Shown one piece after another: positions 1 to 9,269 of a stretch of 64,000 bases of DNA. The notes under the pieces were generated by a model, which was given only the letters and a program-made list of their open reading frames with translations, ran no database searches and was not told where the DNA came from. The translations under genes and the position numbers were made by a program. The stretch spans positions 248,001 through 312,000 of the forward strand of contig NZ_UFQB01000001.1 in assembly GCF_900496965.1 (NCBI RefSeq), in the 5' to 3' direction. How positions within the stretch are numbered: position 1 is the stretch's first letter; each line of letters starts with the position of its first letter. The DNA is from Achromobacter agilis. GTDB taxonomy: Bacteria > Pseudomonadota > Gammaproteobacteria > Burkholderiales > Burkholderiaceae_B.

Positions 1-31
1 CCAGTTTGTCGTACAGCGTCATGCCGGGCAT
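1..31 (-). CDS. Start of an aconitase/LeuC-like gene (partial, runs off left edge)
   Basis: Only the first ten codons are inside the window, reading MPGMTLYDKL. The TLYDKL start resembles the N-terminus of 3-isopropylmalate dehydratase large subunits (LeuC family). An AAGGA lies eight bases before the ATG at 31, which supports this start; a second in-frame ATG is at 22. The gene follows the TctC receptor on the same strand, so the two may be co-transcribed. The family call rests on a short motif and is tentative. Confidence 0.4.
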   Translation of the reverse strand, partial: MPGMTLYDKL

Positions 32-49
32 GTCTTGCGTCCTTGAAGT

Positions 50-1033
50 TCAGTTGGCCTGGATGCCGGCGTCCTTGACGATGCCGGCCCAGCGCGTCAT
101 TTCTTCGTCCACCATCGCATCCGTCCTGGCGGGCGTGGAGATCAGGGGATCGAAGCCTTCCCGGCTCATGCGCTGCGCGAGTTCGGGGGAACGAAGGGCC
201 TGCTCCAGCTTGGCGTTCAGCGTGTCGATCACCGGCTGCGGCGTGCCCGCGGGCGCGCTGATCACGAACCAGGTGTTGAACTCGTAGCCGGGCAGCCCCG
301 ATTCGGCGATGGTGGGCACGTCCGGCAGCAACGGCGATCGCTTCGAACCGGTCACGCCCAGCGCATGGAGCTTCTTGCCGTCCACTTGCGGCTTGGCCGC
401 GGACAGCACTGGGAAACTCATCTGCACCTGGCCGCTGATGGTGTCGAGCATGGCAGGGCCGCCGCCCTTGTAGGGCACGTGCAGGATCTGCGTGCGCGAC
501 ACCGACTTGAACAGTTCCGCGGCCATGTGGAAGGTGCTGCCCGTGCCCGCCGAGCCGAAGCTCAGGTCGTTGGCCGGCCGCTCGCGCACATAGGACAGAA
601 GCTCGCTCACGTTGGCCACCGGCAGGCTGTTGGTCACCGTCAGCACGTGCTGCGACGTCCCGACCGTGCCCACCGACCGCAGGTCCTTCTTCGTGTCGAA
701 CGGCATGCTCTGGAAGAGCGCCGGATTGATGGCCAGCGACATGGTGTTGATGGCGAGCATGTAGCCGTTGGGCTCGGCGCGCGCCACGGCGGCCATGCCG
801 ATGTTGCCGGAGGCGCCGGCGCGGTTCTCCACGATCACGCTCTGCCCCAGCGCCCGCCCCCAGGCATCGGAAATCAGGCGCGCGGCGATGTCCACGCTGC
901 CGCCCGGCGCGAACGGCACGACGAGCGTCACCGCGCGTTCGGGAAATGCGCCGGCGGCGACGGCCGGCTGGGTCCAACAGGATGCGACGGCAAGGGCCGC
1001 GCACAGGGCGCCGGCGGCGGTGTTGATCTTCAT
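50..1033 (-). CDS. Bug/TctC-family periplasmic solute-binding receptor
   Basis: The 327-residue protein begins with a signal peptide: a basic MK start, a hydrophobic core and an AVAA cleavage region near residue 27. It continues with the FPERAVTLVVPFAPGG segment typical of tripartite tricarboxylate receptors, which are greatly expanded in Bordetella and relatives. Family members bind small carboxylates in the periplasm. No TctA or TctB membrane subunits are visible nearby, so it may be an orphan receptor or work with distant partners. It is divergent from the LysR gene at 1160, a likely regulator, and precedes the leuC-like start at the left edge. The ligand cannot be told from sequence. Confidence 0.9.
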   Translation of the reverse strand: MKINTAAGALCAALAVASCWTQPAVAAGAFPERAVTLVVPFAPGGSVDIAARLISDAWGRALGQSVIVENRAGASGNIGMAAVARAEPNGYMLAINTMSLAINPALFQSMPFDTKKDLRSVGTVGTSQHVLTVTNSLPVANVSELLSYVRERPANDLSFGSAGTGSTFHMAAELFKSVSRTQILHVPYKGGGPAMLDTISGQVQMSFPVLSAAKPQVDGKKLHALGVTGSKRSPLLPDVPTIAESGLPGYEFNTWFVISAPAGTPQPVIDTLNAKLEQALRSPELAQRMSREGFDPLISTPARTDAMVDEEMTRWAGIVKDAGIQAN

Positions 1034-1159
1034 TCCTGGTCTCCTCGTGTGGCCGCGATCGGCGGCTCTCTATTGGCAAGTTCAGTGTATAGGCCCATTG
1101 GATTCTTATAATTAATAATGGAACTAAAGCTTTATTAAATTTCATTTATAAATAGGCCC
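1034..1159. promoter_or_regulatory. Divergent promoter region between the TctC receptor and LysR gene
   Basis: This 126-base gap is strikingly AT-rich against its surroundings, notably from about 1100 to 1155. It contains the near-palindromic stretch TTATAATTAATAA. LysR regulators usually bind such divergent regions at T-N11-A sites, so this is the expected control region for both genes. No individual operator half-site is assigned. Confidence 0.5.
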
Positions 1160-2083
1160 ATGGACGCCCTATCGGATCTCGCCTTCTTCTCGCTGGTGGT
1201 CAAGCACGGCAACCTGTCCGCGGCCGCGCGCGAGCTGGGCCTGACGCCGCCCGCGGTCAGCACGCGGCTGGCCAAGCTGGAACAGCGCCTGGGCGTGCGG
1301 CTGCTGAACCGCACCACGCGCCGGGTCAGCGTCACGCAGGAAGGCGAGCTCTACCTGGCCGAAGGCGGGCGCATCCTGGCGGACCTCGAAGCCCTGGAAC
1401 GTTCGGTGTCCAGCGCGCGGGCGCAGCCTCAGGGCCTGCTGCGCCTCAACGCCACCTTCGGCTTCGGGCGCGCCCACATCGTGCCCGCCGTGTCGGACTT
1501 CGCGCGCCAGTACCCCGAGGTAGAGGTACAGATGCGGCTGACCGACAGGCCGCTGAACCTGATCGAGGAAGGCTTCGACGTGGCGGTACGGTTCGGCGAT
1601 CTTCCGGACGCGCGCCTGACCGCGCGCAAGATCGCCTCGAACCGGCGCCTGCTCTGCGCCTCGCCGCGCTACCTCGAGACTTATGGCGAACCGCGGGCGC
1701 CGGGCGATCTGCAGCGCCACCGCTGCATCGTGGTGCGCGAAAACGATGTGGCCTATGGCACCTGGCGGCTGGAATCGGGGCTCCGCGCCGAAACCGTCAA
1801 AGTGCGCGGCCCAGTCAGTTCCAACGATGGCCAGAGCGCCCTGGAATGGGCGCTGGACGGACACGGCATCGTAATGCGGTCCGAATGGGAGACGGCCGCC
1901 CATCTGCGCGCCGGCCGCCTGCGCGTGGTGCTGCCGGACTGGCATACGCCGCCCGCCGACATCCACGCCCTGTATCCGGAGCGGCTTAATCTACCGGCCA
2001 AGACGCTGGCCTTCGTGGAATTCCTGTCGCAGCGTTTTGCGCGCCACCTGCGGGCGCCGGGATCGGACGGCCCGGTCTGGTGA
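1160..2083 (+). CDS. LysR-family transcriptional regulator
   Basis: A 307-residue protein with the standard LysR plan: an N-terminal winged helix-turn-helix (residues about 1-60, including GNLSAAARELGLTPPAVS) and a C-terminal effector-binding domain (about 90-295). Length is normal for the family. It is transcribed away from the TctC receptor and is the obvious candidate to control it. The ATG at 1160 has no strong ribosome binding site but lies just upstream of the conserved domain. The inducer is unknown. Confidence 0.92.
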   Translation: MDALSDLAFFSLVVKHGNLSAAARELGLTPPAVSTRLAKLEQRLGVRLLNRTTRRVSVTQEGELYLAEGGRILADLEALERSVSSARAQPQGLLRLNATFGFGRAHIVPAVSDFARQYPEVEVQMRLTDRPLNLIEEGFDVAVRFGDLPDARLTARKIASNRRLLCASPRYLETYGEPRAPGDLQRHRCIVVRENDVAYGTWRLESGLRAETVKVRGPVSSNDGQSALEWALDGHGIVMRSEWETAAHLRAGRLRVVLPDWHTPPADIHALYPERLNLPAKTLAFVEFLSQRFARHLRAPGSDGPVW

Positions 2084-2096
2084 CGCGCCCGCGCGG

Positions 2097-3101
2097 CTAG
2101 GCCCCCTCGGGCCCCAGGCGCGCGCCGGCGCGCACGATGCCGCAACGCTTGTGCGCCCGCATTACCACGCCGACTTCGCTGTTCAGCACGCCGTCCAGTT
2201 CGCCCAGGCGGCGCGTGACCACCTCCCACAAGTGCAGGCTGTCGCGGCACAGCACATGCCAGAACAGCTGCGAGGCCCCGCTGGTGCCGAACAGGCAGCG
2301 CGTGTTCGGGTCCAGCGCCAGGTGCGCGGCCAGCGCATCCACGGCTTGCGGCCGCACCTGCACGGAGATCACCGCCTCCACCGGAAATCCGACTAGCGCC
2401 GGCTCCACTTCCACGCGAAAGCTCAGCGCGCGGCGTTCCACCATGTTCTGCAGCAGACGCTGCGCGGTAGGTTCGCTGACGCCGGCCTGCTCGGCCAGCT
2501 CGGCCAGGCTGGCGCGCCCGTCGCGCATCAGGTGGCCCAGCATGCGCTGTTCCGGCTCGGTCAAAGCCGCCGGCGAGGCCGGCGCCGGCTCGCCGGCGGC
2601 ATCCGGCGCCTGGGCCTGGATGCGCCACTGGCCGGCGCGCCGGAACGGCCGCAGCACCAGCCTTGCCTCCACGTGATCCACGCCGTCGATGGAAGGCAGG
2701 ACGCGCGTCACCACGTCCGGCATGTCCGCCGCGTCCGCCAGCGTCAATTCGGCCATCAGGTCGGCCGACCCGGCCAGCGTGACGACCAGCTGGCTGATGT
2801 CGAGCCGCGCCAATTGTTCCGCCACCTCCGGCACCCGGCCCGAGCGGCAGCGCACCCAGGCGTGCAGCACGACGCCCCGGCCAGTGGCCAGCGGATCGGG
2901 TTCGGCGATGACGCGCAGCGCATCGGCCTCCATCAGCCGCTTGATGCGGCGCGCGACCGTTCGCTCGGCGATCCCGGTCGCCGCCCCCAGTTCGCGCCAG
3001 GAGGCGCGCGGCTCGGCCTGCAGCGCGATCAGGCAGGCCAGATCGGTGTCATCCAGCGCCGGGATTAGGGGGTTACCCTTACTTGACGTGACCATATTCA
3101 T
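2097..3101 (-). CDS. Tandem Lrp/AsnC-type transcriptional regulator
   Basis: A 334-residue protein with two Lrp/AsnC units in series. The first helix-turn-helix covers about residues 17-65 (SWRELGAATGIAERTVARRI) and has its own ligand-binding domain. The second starts near residue 185 (ASLAELAEQAGVSEPTAQRL) with a second such domain. Ordinary Lrp proteins are about 150-165 residues, so this is a duplication or fusion. I chose the ATG at 3101 because the longer frame to 3134 would begin with TTG and lacks support. It is divergent from the transporter-amidase pair at 3183 and probably regulates it. Confidence 0.88.
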   Translation of the reverse strand: MNMVTSSKGNPLIPALDDTDLACLIALQAEPRASWRELGAATGIAERTVARRIKRLMEADALRVIAEPDPLATGRGVVLHAWVRCRSGRVPEVAEQLARLDISQLVVTLAGSADLMAELTLADAADMPDVVTRVLPSIDGVDHVEARLVLRPFRRAGQWRIQAQAPDAAGEPAPASPAALTEPEQRMLGHLMRDGRASLAELAEQAGVSEPTAQRLLQNMVERRALSFRVEVEPALVGFPVEAVISVQVRPQAVDALAAHLALDPNTRCLFGTSGASQLFWHVLCRDSLHLWEVVTRRLGELDGVLNSEVGVVMRAHKRCGIVRAGARLGPEGA

Positions 3102-3182
3102 TAATCTAACGTTCGCGCGTTGATAAAAACACAAAATTAAACGGTCTTTCTGACCAAAAATAAATTCTTACTTGAGGATTCC
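3102..3182. promoter_or_regulatory. Divergent control region between the Lrp-type regulator and the transporter
   Basis: This 81-base AT-rich gap separates the Lrp-type gene from the MFS gene. A GAGG ribosome binding site sits just before the ATG at 3183. It is the likely site of regulator binding; no specific operator is called. Confidence 0.4.
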
Positions 3183-4499
3183 ATGAGCAGCCCCTCCGCA
3201 TCCCTGCGCAAGGCGCAGGGGGCAGCCGCCCCGGCAAGCGCCCCGCCCGTATCCCGCGCACGCACCATCCTGGCCGGTAGTGTAGGCAATGCGGTCGAAT
3301 GGTTCGACTGGACCATCTACGCCTCCTTCGCCATCTTCTTTTCCAGCCAGTTCTTCCCCGAAGGCAACGAAACCACCGCCCTCCTGGCGACGTTCGGGAT
3401 TTTCGCCGTGGGCTTCTTCATGCGCCCGGTGGGCGGCTGGGTGCTCGGCATCTTCTCGGACCGCTACGGCCGCAAGGCCGCGCTGGGCCTGACCATCCTG
3501 ATGATGGCCGGCGGCTCCCTGATCATCGCCGTCACCCCCACGTACGCCGCCATCGGCCTGGCCGCCCCGCTGCTGCTGACCGCCGCGCGCCTGCTGCAAG
3601 GCCTATCGCTGGGCGGAGAGTATGCCTCGGCCACGACCTTCCTGGCCGAAATGGCGCCGCCGGACAAGCGCGGTTTCTATTCCAGCTTCGTATTCTTCAG
3701 CGCGGCGGTGGGCATCCTGGCCGCCTCCGCGGTGGGCTGGGCGCTGACCTCGACGCTGGGCAAGGCCGAGATGGCTGCCTGGGGCTGGCGCATTCCGTTC
3801 CTGCTGGGCGCCCTGGGCGGCCTGGCCGGCCTGTGGATCCGCCGCTCCATCCCGGAGACCGAAGCTTTCTCGCACAGCAAGAAGGCCGGCGTGGAAAAGC
3901 AGCCGCTGCGCACGCTGCTGCGCAGCCACCCGCGCGAAGTGCTGCGCATCGTGGGCTTTTCGATCCTGACCACCTTCGCGTTCTACATTTTCGTGGCCTA
4001 CGTGCCGACCTACGCCATCCGCCAGGTGCACGCGGATCCGAAGACGGCCTTCGCCGCCAATACCATCGCGCTGATCGTGTTCATGCTGGTGCAGCCGCTG
4101 TTCGGCATCCTGTCCGACCGCATCGGCCGCAAGCCGCAGCTGATCTTCTTCGCCGCCGGCTACCTGGTGTTCTTCTATCCGCTGATGACCACGCTGGGCC
4201 CCTCGTTCGGCTCGATCCTGGCGGTGGAGCTGTTCGGCCTGGTGCTGTACGCCATGTACACTTCGATCGCGCCGGCCATCATGTCCGAGCAATTCCCGAC
4301 GAGCGTGCGCGCCGTCGGTATTGGCACCCCGTACAACCTGGTCGTTGCGCTGCTCGGCGGCACCACGCCCTACCTGCTGACCTGGCTACAGAGCAAGGGC
4401 ATGGAGCGCTGGTTCTTTTACTACGTGCTGGCGGGCGCCGTGATCACGCTGATCACGTTCATCCGCATGCCCGAAACCAAGGGCCAGGACCTGAAGTAG
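3183..4499 (+). CDS. MFS transporter, metabolite:H+ symporter type
   Basis: A 438-residue, twelve-helix major facilitator. The start of the transmembrane part (GNAVEWFDWTIYASFAIFF) and the loop motif FSDRYGRKAALG near residue 95 are typical of the metabolite:H+ symporter family, which includes carriers for organic acids, shikimate and betaine. A second copy of the loop motif (LSDRIGRKPQL) follows in the C-terminal half, as usual. The stop is two bases before the amidase start, so the two genes form a transport-and-hydrolysis unit. The substrate may be an amide or its product, which is inference. Confidence 0.9.
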   Translation: MSSPSASLRKAQGAAAPASAPPVSRARTILAGSVGNAVEWFDWTIYASFAIFFSSQFFPEGNETTALLATFGIFAVGFFMRPVGGWVLGIFSDRYGRKAALGLTILMMAGGSLIIAVTPTYAAIGLAAPLLLTAARLLQGLSLGGEYASATTFLAEMAPPDKRGFYSSFVFFSAAVGILAASAVGWALTSTLGKAEMAAWGWRIPFLLGALGGLAGLWIRRSIPETEAFSHSKKAGVEKQPLRTLLRSHPREVLRIVGFSILTTFAFYIFVAYVPTYAIRQVHADPKTAFAANTIALIVFMLVQPLFGILSDRIGRKPQLIFFAAGYLVFFYPLMTTLGPSFGSILAVELFGLVLYAMYTSIAPAIMSEQFPTSVRAVGIGTPYNLVVALLGGTTPYLLTWLQSKGMERWFFYYVLAGAVITLITFIRMPETKGQDLK

Positions 4500-4501
4500 C
4501 C

Positions 4502-5929
4502 ATGCCAGCACAAAACACCGCTCTGCATTTCCAAGACGCGCACGAGCTCGCCCGCGCCATCCGCCAGCGCGAGTTGAGTTCGCGCCAGATCACTGTCCAC
4601 TTCCTGGACCGCATCGAACGCGCCGCCGCGCTCGCCGCCTACAGCGAGGTCACGGCCGCGCGTGCGCTGGCCCAGGCCGACGCCGTCGACCGCCTGCTCG
4701 ATGCGGGCATTCTGCTGGGCCCCCTGCATGGCGTGCCGGTGGCGGTGAAGGACAGCGTGCAATGGGAAGGCGTCACGGCCAGCCTGGGCTCCGGCGCCCT
4801 GCAAGGACGGACCAGCGGCCAGACGGCCGCCGCGCTGCGCAAGCTGGCCGCGCAAGGCATGGTCGTCCTGGGCAAGACCCGCATGACCGAATTCGCTTTC
4901 GGGCTGTCGGGCCAGAACCCCACCCAAGGCACCGCGCGCAATCCCTGGGACGCGCACGCGGCGCGCGCGCCGGGCGGCTCGTCCAGCGGCTCCGGCGTGG
5001 CGGTGGCCGCGGGCCTGGCGCCGCTGGCGCTGGGCGGCGATACCGGCGGCTCGGTGCGCGCGCCCGCGGCGCTTAACGGCCTGGTCGGCTACAAGCCCTC
5101 CACCGGCGTCATCAGCCTCGCCGGCTGCCTGCCGCTGTCGGATACGCTGGACGTGCTGGGCTCGATCTCGCGCAACGTGGCGGATGCCCGCCTGCTGACG
5201 CAATTGCTCGCAGGTCCCGACATCGACGACGCCGCCACCCTGGCCTTTCCCGCAAACGCCGTCGCCGCCTTGCGCCAGCCCGCAAGGCGCGGCGCCGGCC
5301 CCCTGGCCGTGCTGGTCCCCGAGGCCTGGCCCGCGCCGCTGGCCGACGCCGGACGGCAGGTCTGGGAGCTGGCGCAGGAAAACCTCGCGCAGGCGGGCTT
5401 CACGCCCACGCCGTGGTGCCCGCCCGCGGCTCTGTCGTTCGCCCGCATGGCCGACGACAACTCGCTGGTGCTGGCCTATGAGGCCTACCGCCATTACGGC
5501 GCGCTGGCCGAAGACCCGGCGCAGCCGCTCTGGGAAGTCGTGCGCGCCCGCATCGCTGCGGGCGGCAGAATCGCGCAGGCCGACTATGAAGCCGCCCTGC
5601 TGCGCCGCGCCGCCGACATGGCCGCTTTCGCGCAGGCCATGCAGGGCGTGGACGCCCTGCTGATGCCCGCGTGCGACCAGGCCGCGCAGACGCTGGATGC
5701 GGGCGACGCCCGCCATGCCGGCCTGGGCAAGCTGCTGCGGCCCGCCAACTTCCTGGGCGCGGCCGCCATCTCCCTGCCGGCCGGTTTCGACGCCGAAGGC
5801 ATGCCCATCGGCGTCCAGCTGCTGGCGCCCGCCGGCGGCGACGCCGCGCTGCTGGATTGCGCCTCGGCGCTGGAACCCGTGCTGGCTCCAGCGCCGCGGC
5901 GGCCCGACCTGTCGGCCTGGGGGCTCTGA
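4502..5929 (+). CDS. Amidase signature-family hydrolase
   Basis: A 475-residue enzyme of the amidase signature family, normal length. The Ser-cisSer-Lys triad context is visible: the lysine in VAVKDSVQWEGV, the glycine/serine-rich GGSSSGSGVAVAAG, and GGDTGGSVRAPAALNGLVG with the nucleophilic serine. Family members hydrolyse amides, including amino-acid amides, urea derivatives and Glu-tRNA transamidation substrates. It is not accompanied by gatB or gatC, so it is more likely catabolic than GatA. It starts two bases after the upstream transporter and ends before a strong terminator. The exact substrate is unknown. Confidence 0.88.
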   Translation: MPAQNTALHFQDAHELARAIRQRELSSRQITVHFLDRIERAAALAAYSEVTAARALAQADAVDRLLDAGILLGPLHGVPVAVKDSVQWEGVTASLGSGALQGRTSGQTAAALRKLAAQGMVVLGKTRMTEFAFGLSGQNPTQGTARNPWDAHAARAPGGSSSGSGVAVAAGLAPLALGGDTGGSVRAPAALNGLVGYKPSTGVISLAGCLPLSDTLDVLGSISRNVADARLLTQLLAGPDIDDAATLAFPANAVAALRQPARRGAGPLAVLVPEAWPAPLADAGRQVWELAQENLAQAGFTPTPWCPPAALSFARMADDNSLVLAYEAYRHYGALAEDPAQPLWEVVRARIAAGGRIAQADYEAALLRRAADMAAFAQAMQGVDALLMPACDQAAQTLDAGDARHAGLGKLLRPANFLGAAAISLPAGFDAEGMPIGVQLLAPAGGDAALLDCASALEPVLAPAPRRPDLSAWGL

Positions 5930-5945
5930 TTCCCGCGTCCCAATG

Positions 5946-5982
5946 AAAAACTCCCCCGCATTGCTGCGGGGGAGTTTTTTTT
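5946..5982. terminator. Strong bidirectional Rho-independent terminator
   Basis: A perfect stem (AAAAACTCCCCCGCA / TGCGGGGGAGTTTTT) with a four-base loop is followed by a run of eight T on the plus strand and preceded by A on the other side. It lies between the convergent amidase gene and metK and can stop transcription in both directions. Confidence 0.9.
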
Positions 5983-6002
5983 GAAGCGGCGCAGTCTTGC
6001 GC

Positions 6003-7166
6003 TTACAGCGCCTTCTTCAGTTCCTGCACCTTGTCCGTGGCTTCCCACGAGAATTCCGGCTCCGAGCGGCCGAAGTGGCCATAGGCGGCGGTCTTCGCGT
6101 AGATCGGGCGCAGCAGGTCCAGCATGTTCACGATGCCCTTCGGACGCAGGTCGAAATGCTCGCGCACCAGCTTGGCGATCTGGTCGTCGGGGATGACGCC
6201 GGTGCCTTCGGTGTAGACGGTGATGTTGATGGGCTCGGCCACGCCGATGGCGTAGCTGACCTGCACCTGGCACTGGCGCGCCAGGCCGGCGGCCACGATG
6301 TTCTTGGCCACGTAGCGCGCGGCGTAGGCGGCCGAACGGTCAACCTTGGACGGATCCTTGCCCGAGAACGCGCCGCCGCCGTGCGGGCAAGCGCCGCCGT
6401 ACGTGTCGACGATGATCTTGCGGCCGGTCAGGCCGCAATCGCCTTGCGGGCCGCCGATGACGAAACGGCCGGTCGGGTTGACCAGGAACTTGGTCTGCGG
6501 CGTGATCAGGCCGTCGGGGAAGCTCGGCTTGATGATGTCTTCGATCACCGCTTCGTGGATGGTCTCTTGCGAGACTTCGGGCGAATGCTGGGTCGACAGC
6601 ACCACCGTATCGACTTCGGCCGGGCGGCCGTCGATGTAGCGGAACGTCACTTGCGATTTGGCGTCGGGGCGCAGCCACGGCAGGCGGCCATCCTTGCGCA
6701 GTTCGCTCTGGCGCTGCACCAGGCGGTGCGCGTACCAGATCGGGGCGGGCATCAGGTCGGGCGTTTCGTCGCACGCGTAGCCGAACATCAGGCCCTGGTC
6801 GCCAGCGCCCTGGTTCAGATAATCTTCCGAGCTGCGGTCCACGCCCTGGGCGATGTCCGGCGACTGCTTGTCGTAGGCGACCAGCACCGCGCAGCCCTTG
6901 TAGTCGATGCCGTACTCGGTGTTGTCGTAGCCGATGCGGCGGATCGTGTCGCGCGCGACCTGGATGTAGTCGACGTTGGCGGTCGTGGTGATCTCGCCGG
7001 CCAGCACGACCAGGCCCGTGTTGCACAGCGTTTCGGCTGCAACGCGCGCGTTGGGATCTTGCGTGAAGATGGCGTCGAGGATCGAGTCGGAAATCTGATC
7101 GGCTACCTTGTCGGGGTGCCCTTCAGAGACGGATTCGGAAGTAAAGAGAAAGTCGTTGTTGGCCAC
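6003..7166 (-). CDS. metK: S-adenosylmethionine synthetase
   Basis: Makes S-adenosylmethionine from methionine and ATP in the cytoplasm. The protein starts [20 protein letters not shown], matching the invariant MetK N-terminus, and contains the [15 protein letters not shown]-binding motif and the [16 protein letters not shown] motif. With the GTG start at 7166 it has 387 residues, normal for MetK. An AAGGA seven bases upstream supports this start over the longer open frame. It converges with the amidase gene at a strong terminator. I looked for a SAM- or SAH-riboswitch in the 281-base gap upstream and recognised none. Confidence 0.97.
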   Translation of the reverse strand: MANNDFLFTSESVSEGHPDKVADQISDSILDAIFTQDPNARVAAETLCNTGLVVLAGEITTTANVDYIQVARDTIRRIGYDNTEYGIDYKGCAVLVAYDKQSPDIAQGVDRSSEDYLNQGAGDQGLMFGYACDETPDLMPAPIWYAHRLVQRQSELRKDGRLPWLRPDAKSQVTFRYIDGRPAEVDTVVLSTQHSPEVSQETIHEAVIEDIIKPSFPDGLITPQTKFLVNPTGRFVIGGPQGDCGLTGRKIIVDTYGGACPHGGGAFSGKDPSKVDRSAAYAARYVAKNIVAAGLARQCQVQVSYAIGVAEPINITVYTEGTGVIPDDQIAKLVREHFDLRPKGIVNMLDLLRPIYAKTAAYGHFGRSEPEFSWEATDKVQELKKAL

Positions 7167-7447
7167 AGATGCGTCCTTACGTGTCCGGCCTGGCCGGCGC
7201 ATAGGTTCACGAGGCGCGTTGCACCCCGGACCGCATGCCTTGGCGCATACACTGATCTGGGCGCGACGCTTTAGCGGATTTGGCAAGAAACGCGCAACGC
7301 GCTACACCCTTGCCGTCGCCCCGCAAGTTGTCGGTTAACTCGGCGACTGCGTTATTTTAAGCGAAAATGCCGTTCTGTTGCTCGCGCCGGGGCGCCCGCC
7401 CGTTCCCCGGGCGCGGGCGCGACCCTGCCAGCCCACCCTTTTGCCGC

Positions 7448-8314
7448 ATGCTGCTCTTCCTGTTCAGACTATTCGCCGCCCTCCCGCTACCCGTCGCGCA
7501 CGCCCTGGGGCGCCTCGCCGGGCGCGCGATCTACGCCTGGCCGGGCAAGTACCGGCGGCGCCTCCAGGCCAACGCCGCCCAGGCGGGCTACCCCGCCCCG
7601 GCCTTCGCGCGGCGCGCGGCGGGCGAAATCGGCGCCATGATCCTCGAAAGCCCGCGGGTCTGGTTCCGCAATGAAGACAGCCTGGCCCGGGTCGTGTCGG
7701 ACGACAACGACGTGGTCAGCGCCGCCCGCGCCGAAAACCGGGGCATCCTCTTCCTGACGCCCCACCTGGGCTGCTTCGAGATCACCGCCCGCTACCTGGC
7801 CCGCCAGATGCCCATGACGGTCATGTTCCGCCCGCCGCGCAAGGACATCCTGGCCCCGCTGCTGGAAACCGCGCGCAACAGCTCGGCGGTCAACGCCGTG
7901 CCGGCCACCATGCAAGGCGTGCGCGAATTCGTGCGCGCGCTGCGCCGCGGAGAATCCGTGGGCATGCTGCCCGACCAGGCGCCCAGCGTGGGCGACGGCG
8001 TCTGGGCCCCGTTTTTCGGACGCATGGCCTACACCATGACGCTGCCGGGCAAACTGGCCACCCAGACCGGCGTTTCCATCATCCTGACCGCCGGCGAACG
8101 GCTGCCCAAGGGGCGGGGCTGGCGCATCCACTACGTGCGGGTGCCCGAACCGCTGCCCGCCGATCCCCAGGCACAGGCCGCGCTGCTCAACGCCGCCATG
8201 GAAACGCTGATCCGCCGCTGCCCGGAGCAATATCTCTGGAGCTACAACCGCTACAAGACGCCGCGCGGCGCGCCGCCGGCGCCGGCCGCCGATACGGCCT
8301 CCACGGCGGGCTGA
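7448..8314 (+). CDS. Lipid A biosynthesis late acyltransferase (LpxL/LpxM family), first copy
   Basis: A 288-residue inner-membrane acyltransferase. The HX4E catalytic motif is seen in TPHLGCFEI, followed by the FRPPRKD and MLPDQAPS segments of the family and the C-terminal QYLWSYNRYK. The enzyme adds secondary acyl chains to Kdo-lipid A from acyl-ACP. The start is set at the ATG at 7448, directly before the N-terminal hydrophobic segment MLLFLFRLFAALPL. A second family member follows 25 bases downstream and probably adds a different chain, as known for paired lpxL genes in Bordetella. Which copy adds which acyl group cannot be decided here. Confidence 0.92.
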   Translation: MLLFLFRLFAALPLPVAHALGRLAGRAIYAWPGKYRRRLQANAAQAGYPAPAFARRAAGEIGAMILESPRVWFRNEDSLARVVSDDNDVVSAARAENRGILFLTPHLGCFEITARYLARQMPMTVMFRPPRKDILAPLLETARNSSAVNAVPATMQGVREFVRALRRGESVGMLPDQAPSVGDGVWAPFFGRMAYTMTLPGKLATQTGVSIILTAGERLPKGRGWRIHYVRVPEPLPADPQAQAALLNAAMETLIRRCPEQYLWSYNRYKTPRGAPPAPAADTASTAG

Positions 8315-8339
8315 GTCCCGTCCGCCCCCTGCTGACACT

Positions 8340-9230
8340 ATGACTGATTTCAAAACGCGCGCGCTGGTCTCCCTGTTGAAATGGTTCGGCCGCATCACGC
8401 CCTCGACGCGGCTGCGCATCGGCGCCTGCCTGGGCTGGCTCGCGCCGCGCCTGGCCAAATCGCGCGCACGCATCGTCCGGCGCAACCTGGAACTGTGCTT
8501 TCCCGACCAGACCGAAGCCGTGCGCGAACGCTGGCTGGCCGAGCACTTCCACGCCCTGGCGCAATCCATCGTGGACCGCGGCGTGCTCTGGTACGGCACG
8601 CCGGAAGCCATCAAGGAAATGGTGACGCTGACGGGCGCCGAACGGATCAACGCGATGACGGCCGAGGGCCGCTCGGTGATCCTGCTGGCCCCGCACTTCA
8701 TTGCGCTGGACGCCGCGGCCACCCGGCTCACCATGGAAGTGCCTAGCGCCGCCACCATGTATACGCCGCAAAGCGACCCCCACATCGACGCGGTCGTGGC
8801 CGCCGGCCGCGCCCGCTTCAACGAGGTCTTCCTGGTCAGCCGCAAGGACGGCGTGCGCGAACTGCTCCGCCACCTGCGCGCGCCGCGCCCCGTCTACTAC
8901 CTGCCCGACATGGACTTCGGCCGCCAGGGCTCGGTCTTCGTGCCGTTCTTCGGCGTGCAGGCCGCGACCTTGCTCGCCACCGCGCAGCTGGCCAAGAAAT
9001 GGAACGCCGCCGTCATGCCTATCGTGGGGTTCTGGAACCCCGAGACCGGCCGCTATCACGTGGATGTGCTGCCGCCGCTGGCGGACTTCCCGGGCGAGAG
9101 CTCGCTGGAAGACGCCACCGCCCGCCTGAACCGCGAACTGGAATCCTGGGTGCGCCGCTGCCCCAGCCAGTACTACTGGGTCCACCGCCGCTTCAAGACG
9201 CGGCCGCCAGGCGAACCCAAACTCTACTGA
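8340..9230 (+). CDS. Lipid A biosynthesis late acyltransferase (LpxL family), second copy
   Basis: A 296-residue paralogue of the preceding gene. It carries the HX4D motif in LAPHFIALDAAAT, the YYLPDMDFG segment, and the C-terminal QYYWVHRRFKTRPPGEP typical of LpxL. It transfers a secondary acyl chain to lipid A at the inner membrane. It sits in a plus-strand run with the first acyltransferase and dapF. Confidence 0.92.
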   Translation: MTDFKTRALVSLLKWFGRITPSTRLRIGACLGWLAPRLAKSRARIVRRNLELCFPDQTEAVRERWLAEHFHALAQSIVDRGVLWYGTPEAIKEMVTLTGAERINAMTAEGRSVILLAPHFIALDAAATRLTMEVPSAATMYTPQSDPHIDAVVAAGRARFNEVFLVSRKDGVRELLRHLRAPRPVYYLPDMDFGRQGSVFVPFFGVQAATLLATAQLAKKWNAAVMPIVGFWNPETGRYHVDVLPPLADFPGESSLEDATARLNRELESWVRRCPSQYYWVHRRFKTRPPGEPKLY

Positions 9231-9269
9231 GCTCCGGCCGCGCCTCACAATATGGGCGATAATCCAGTG

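Noticed and set aside
3299..4498. Long in-frame extension upstream of the amidase
   Set aside because: It overlaps the whole transporter gene in another frame and is Arg/Pro-rich; the amidase domain begins at the ATG at 4502.
7167..7447. Possible SAM- or SAH-riboswitch upstream of metK
   Set aside because: I could not find the conserved pairing or sequence blocks of the known classes; only ordinary promoter sequence is apparent.
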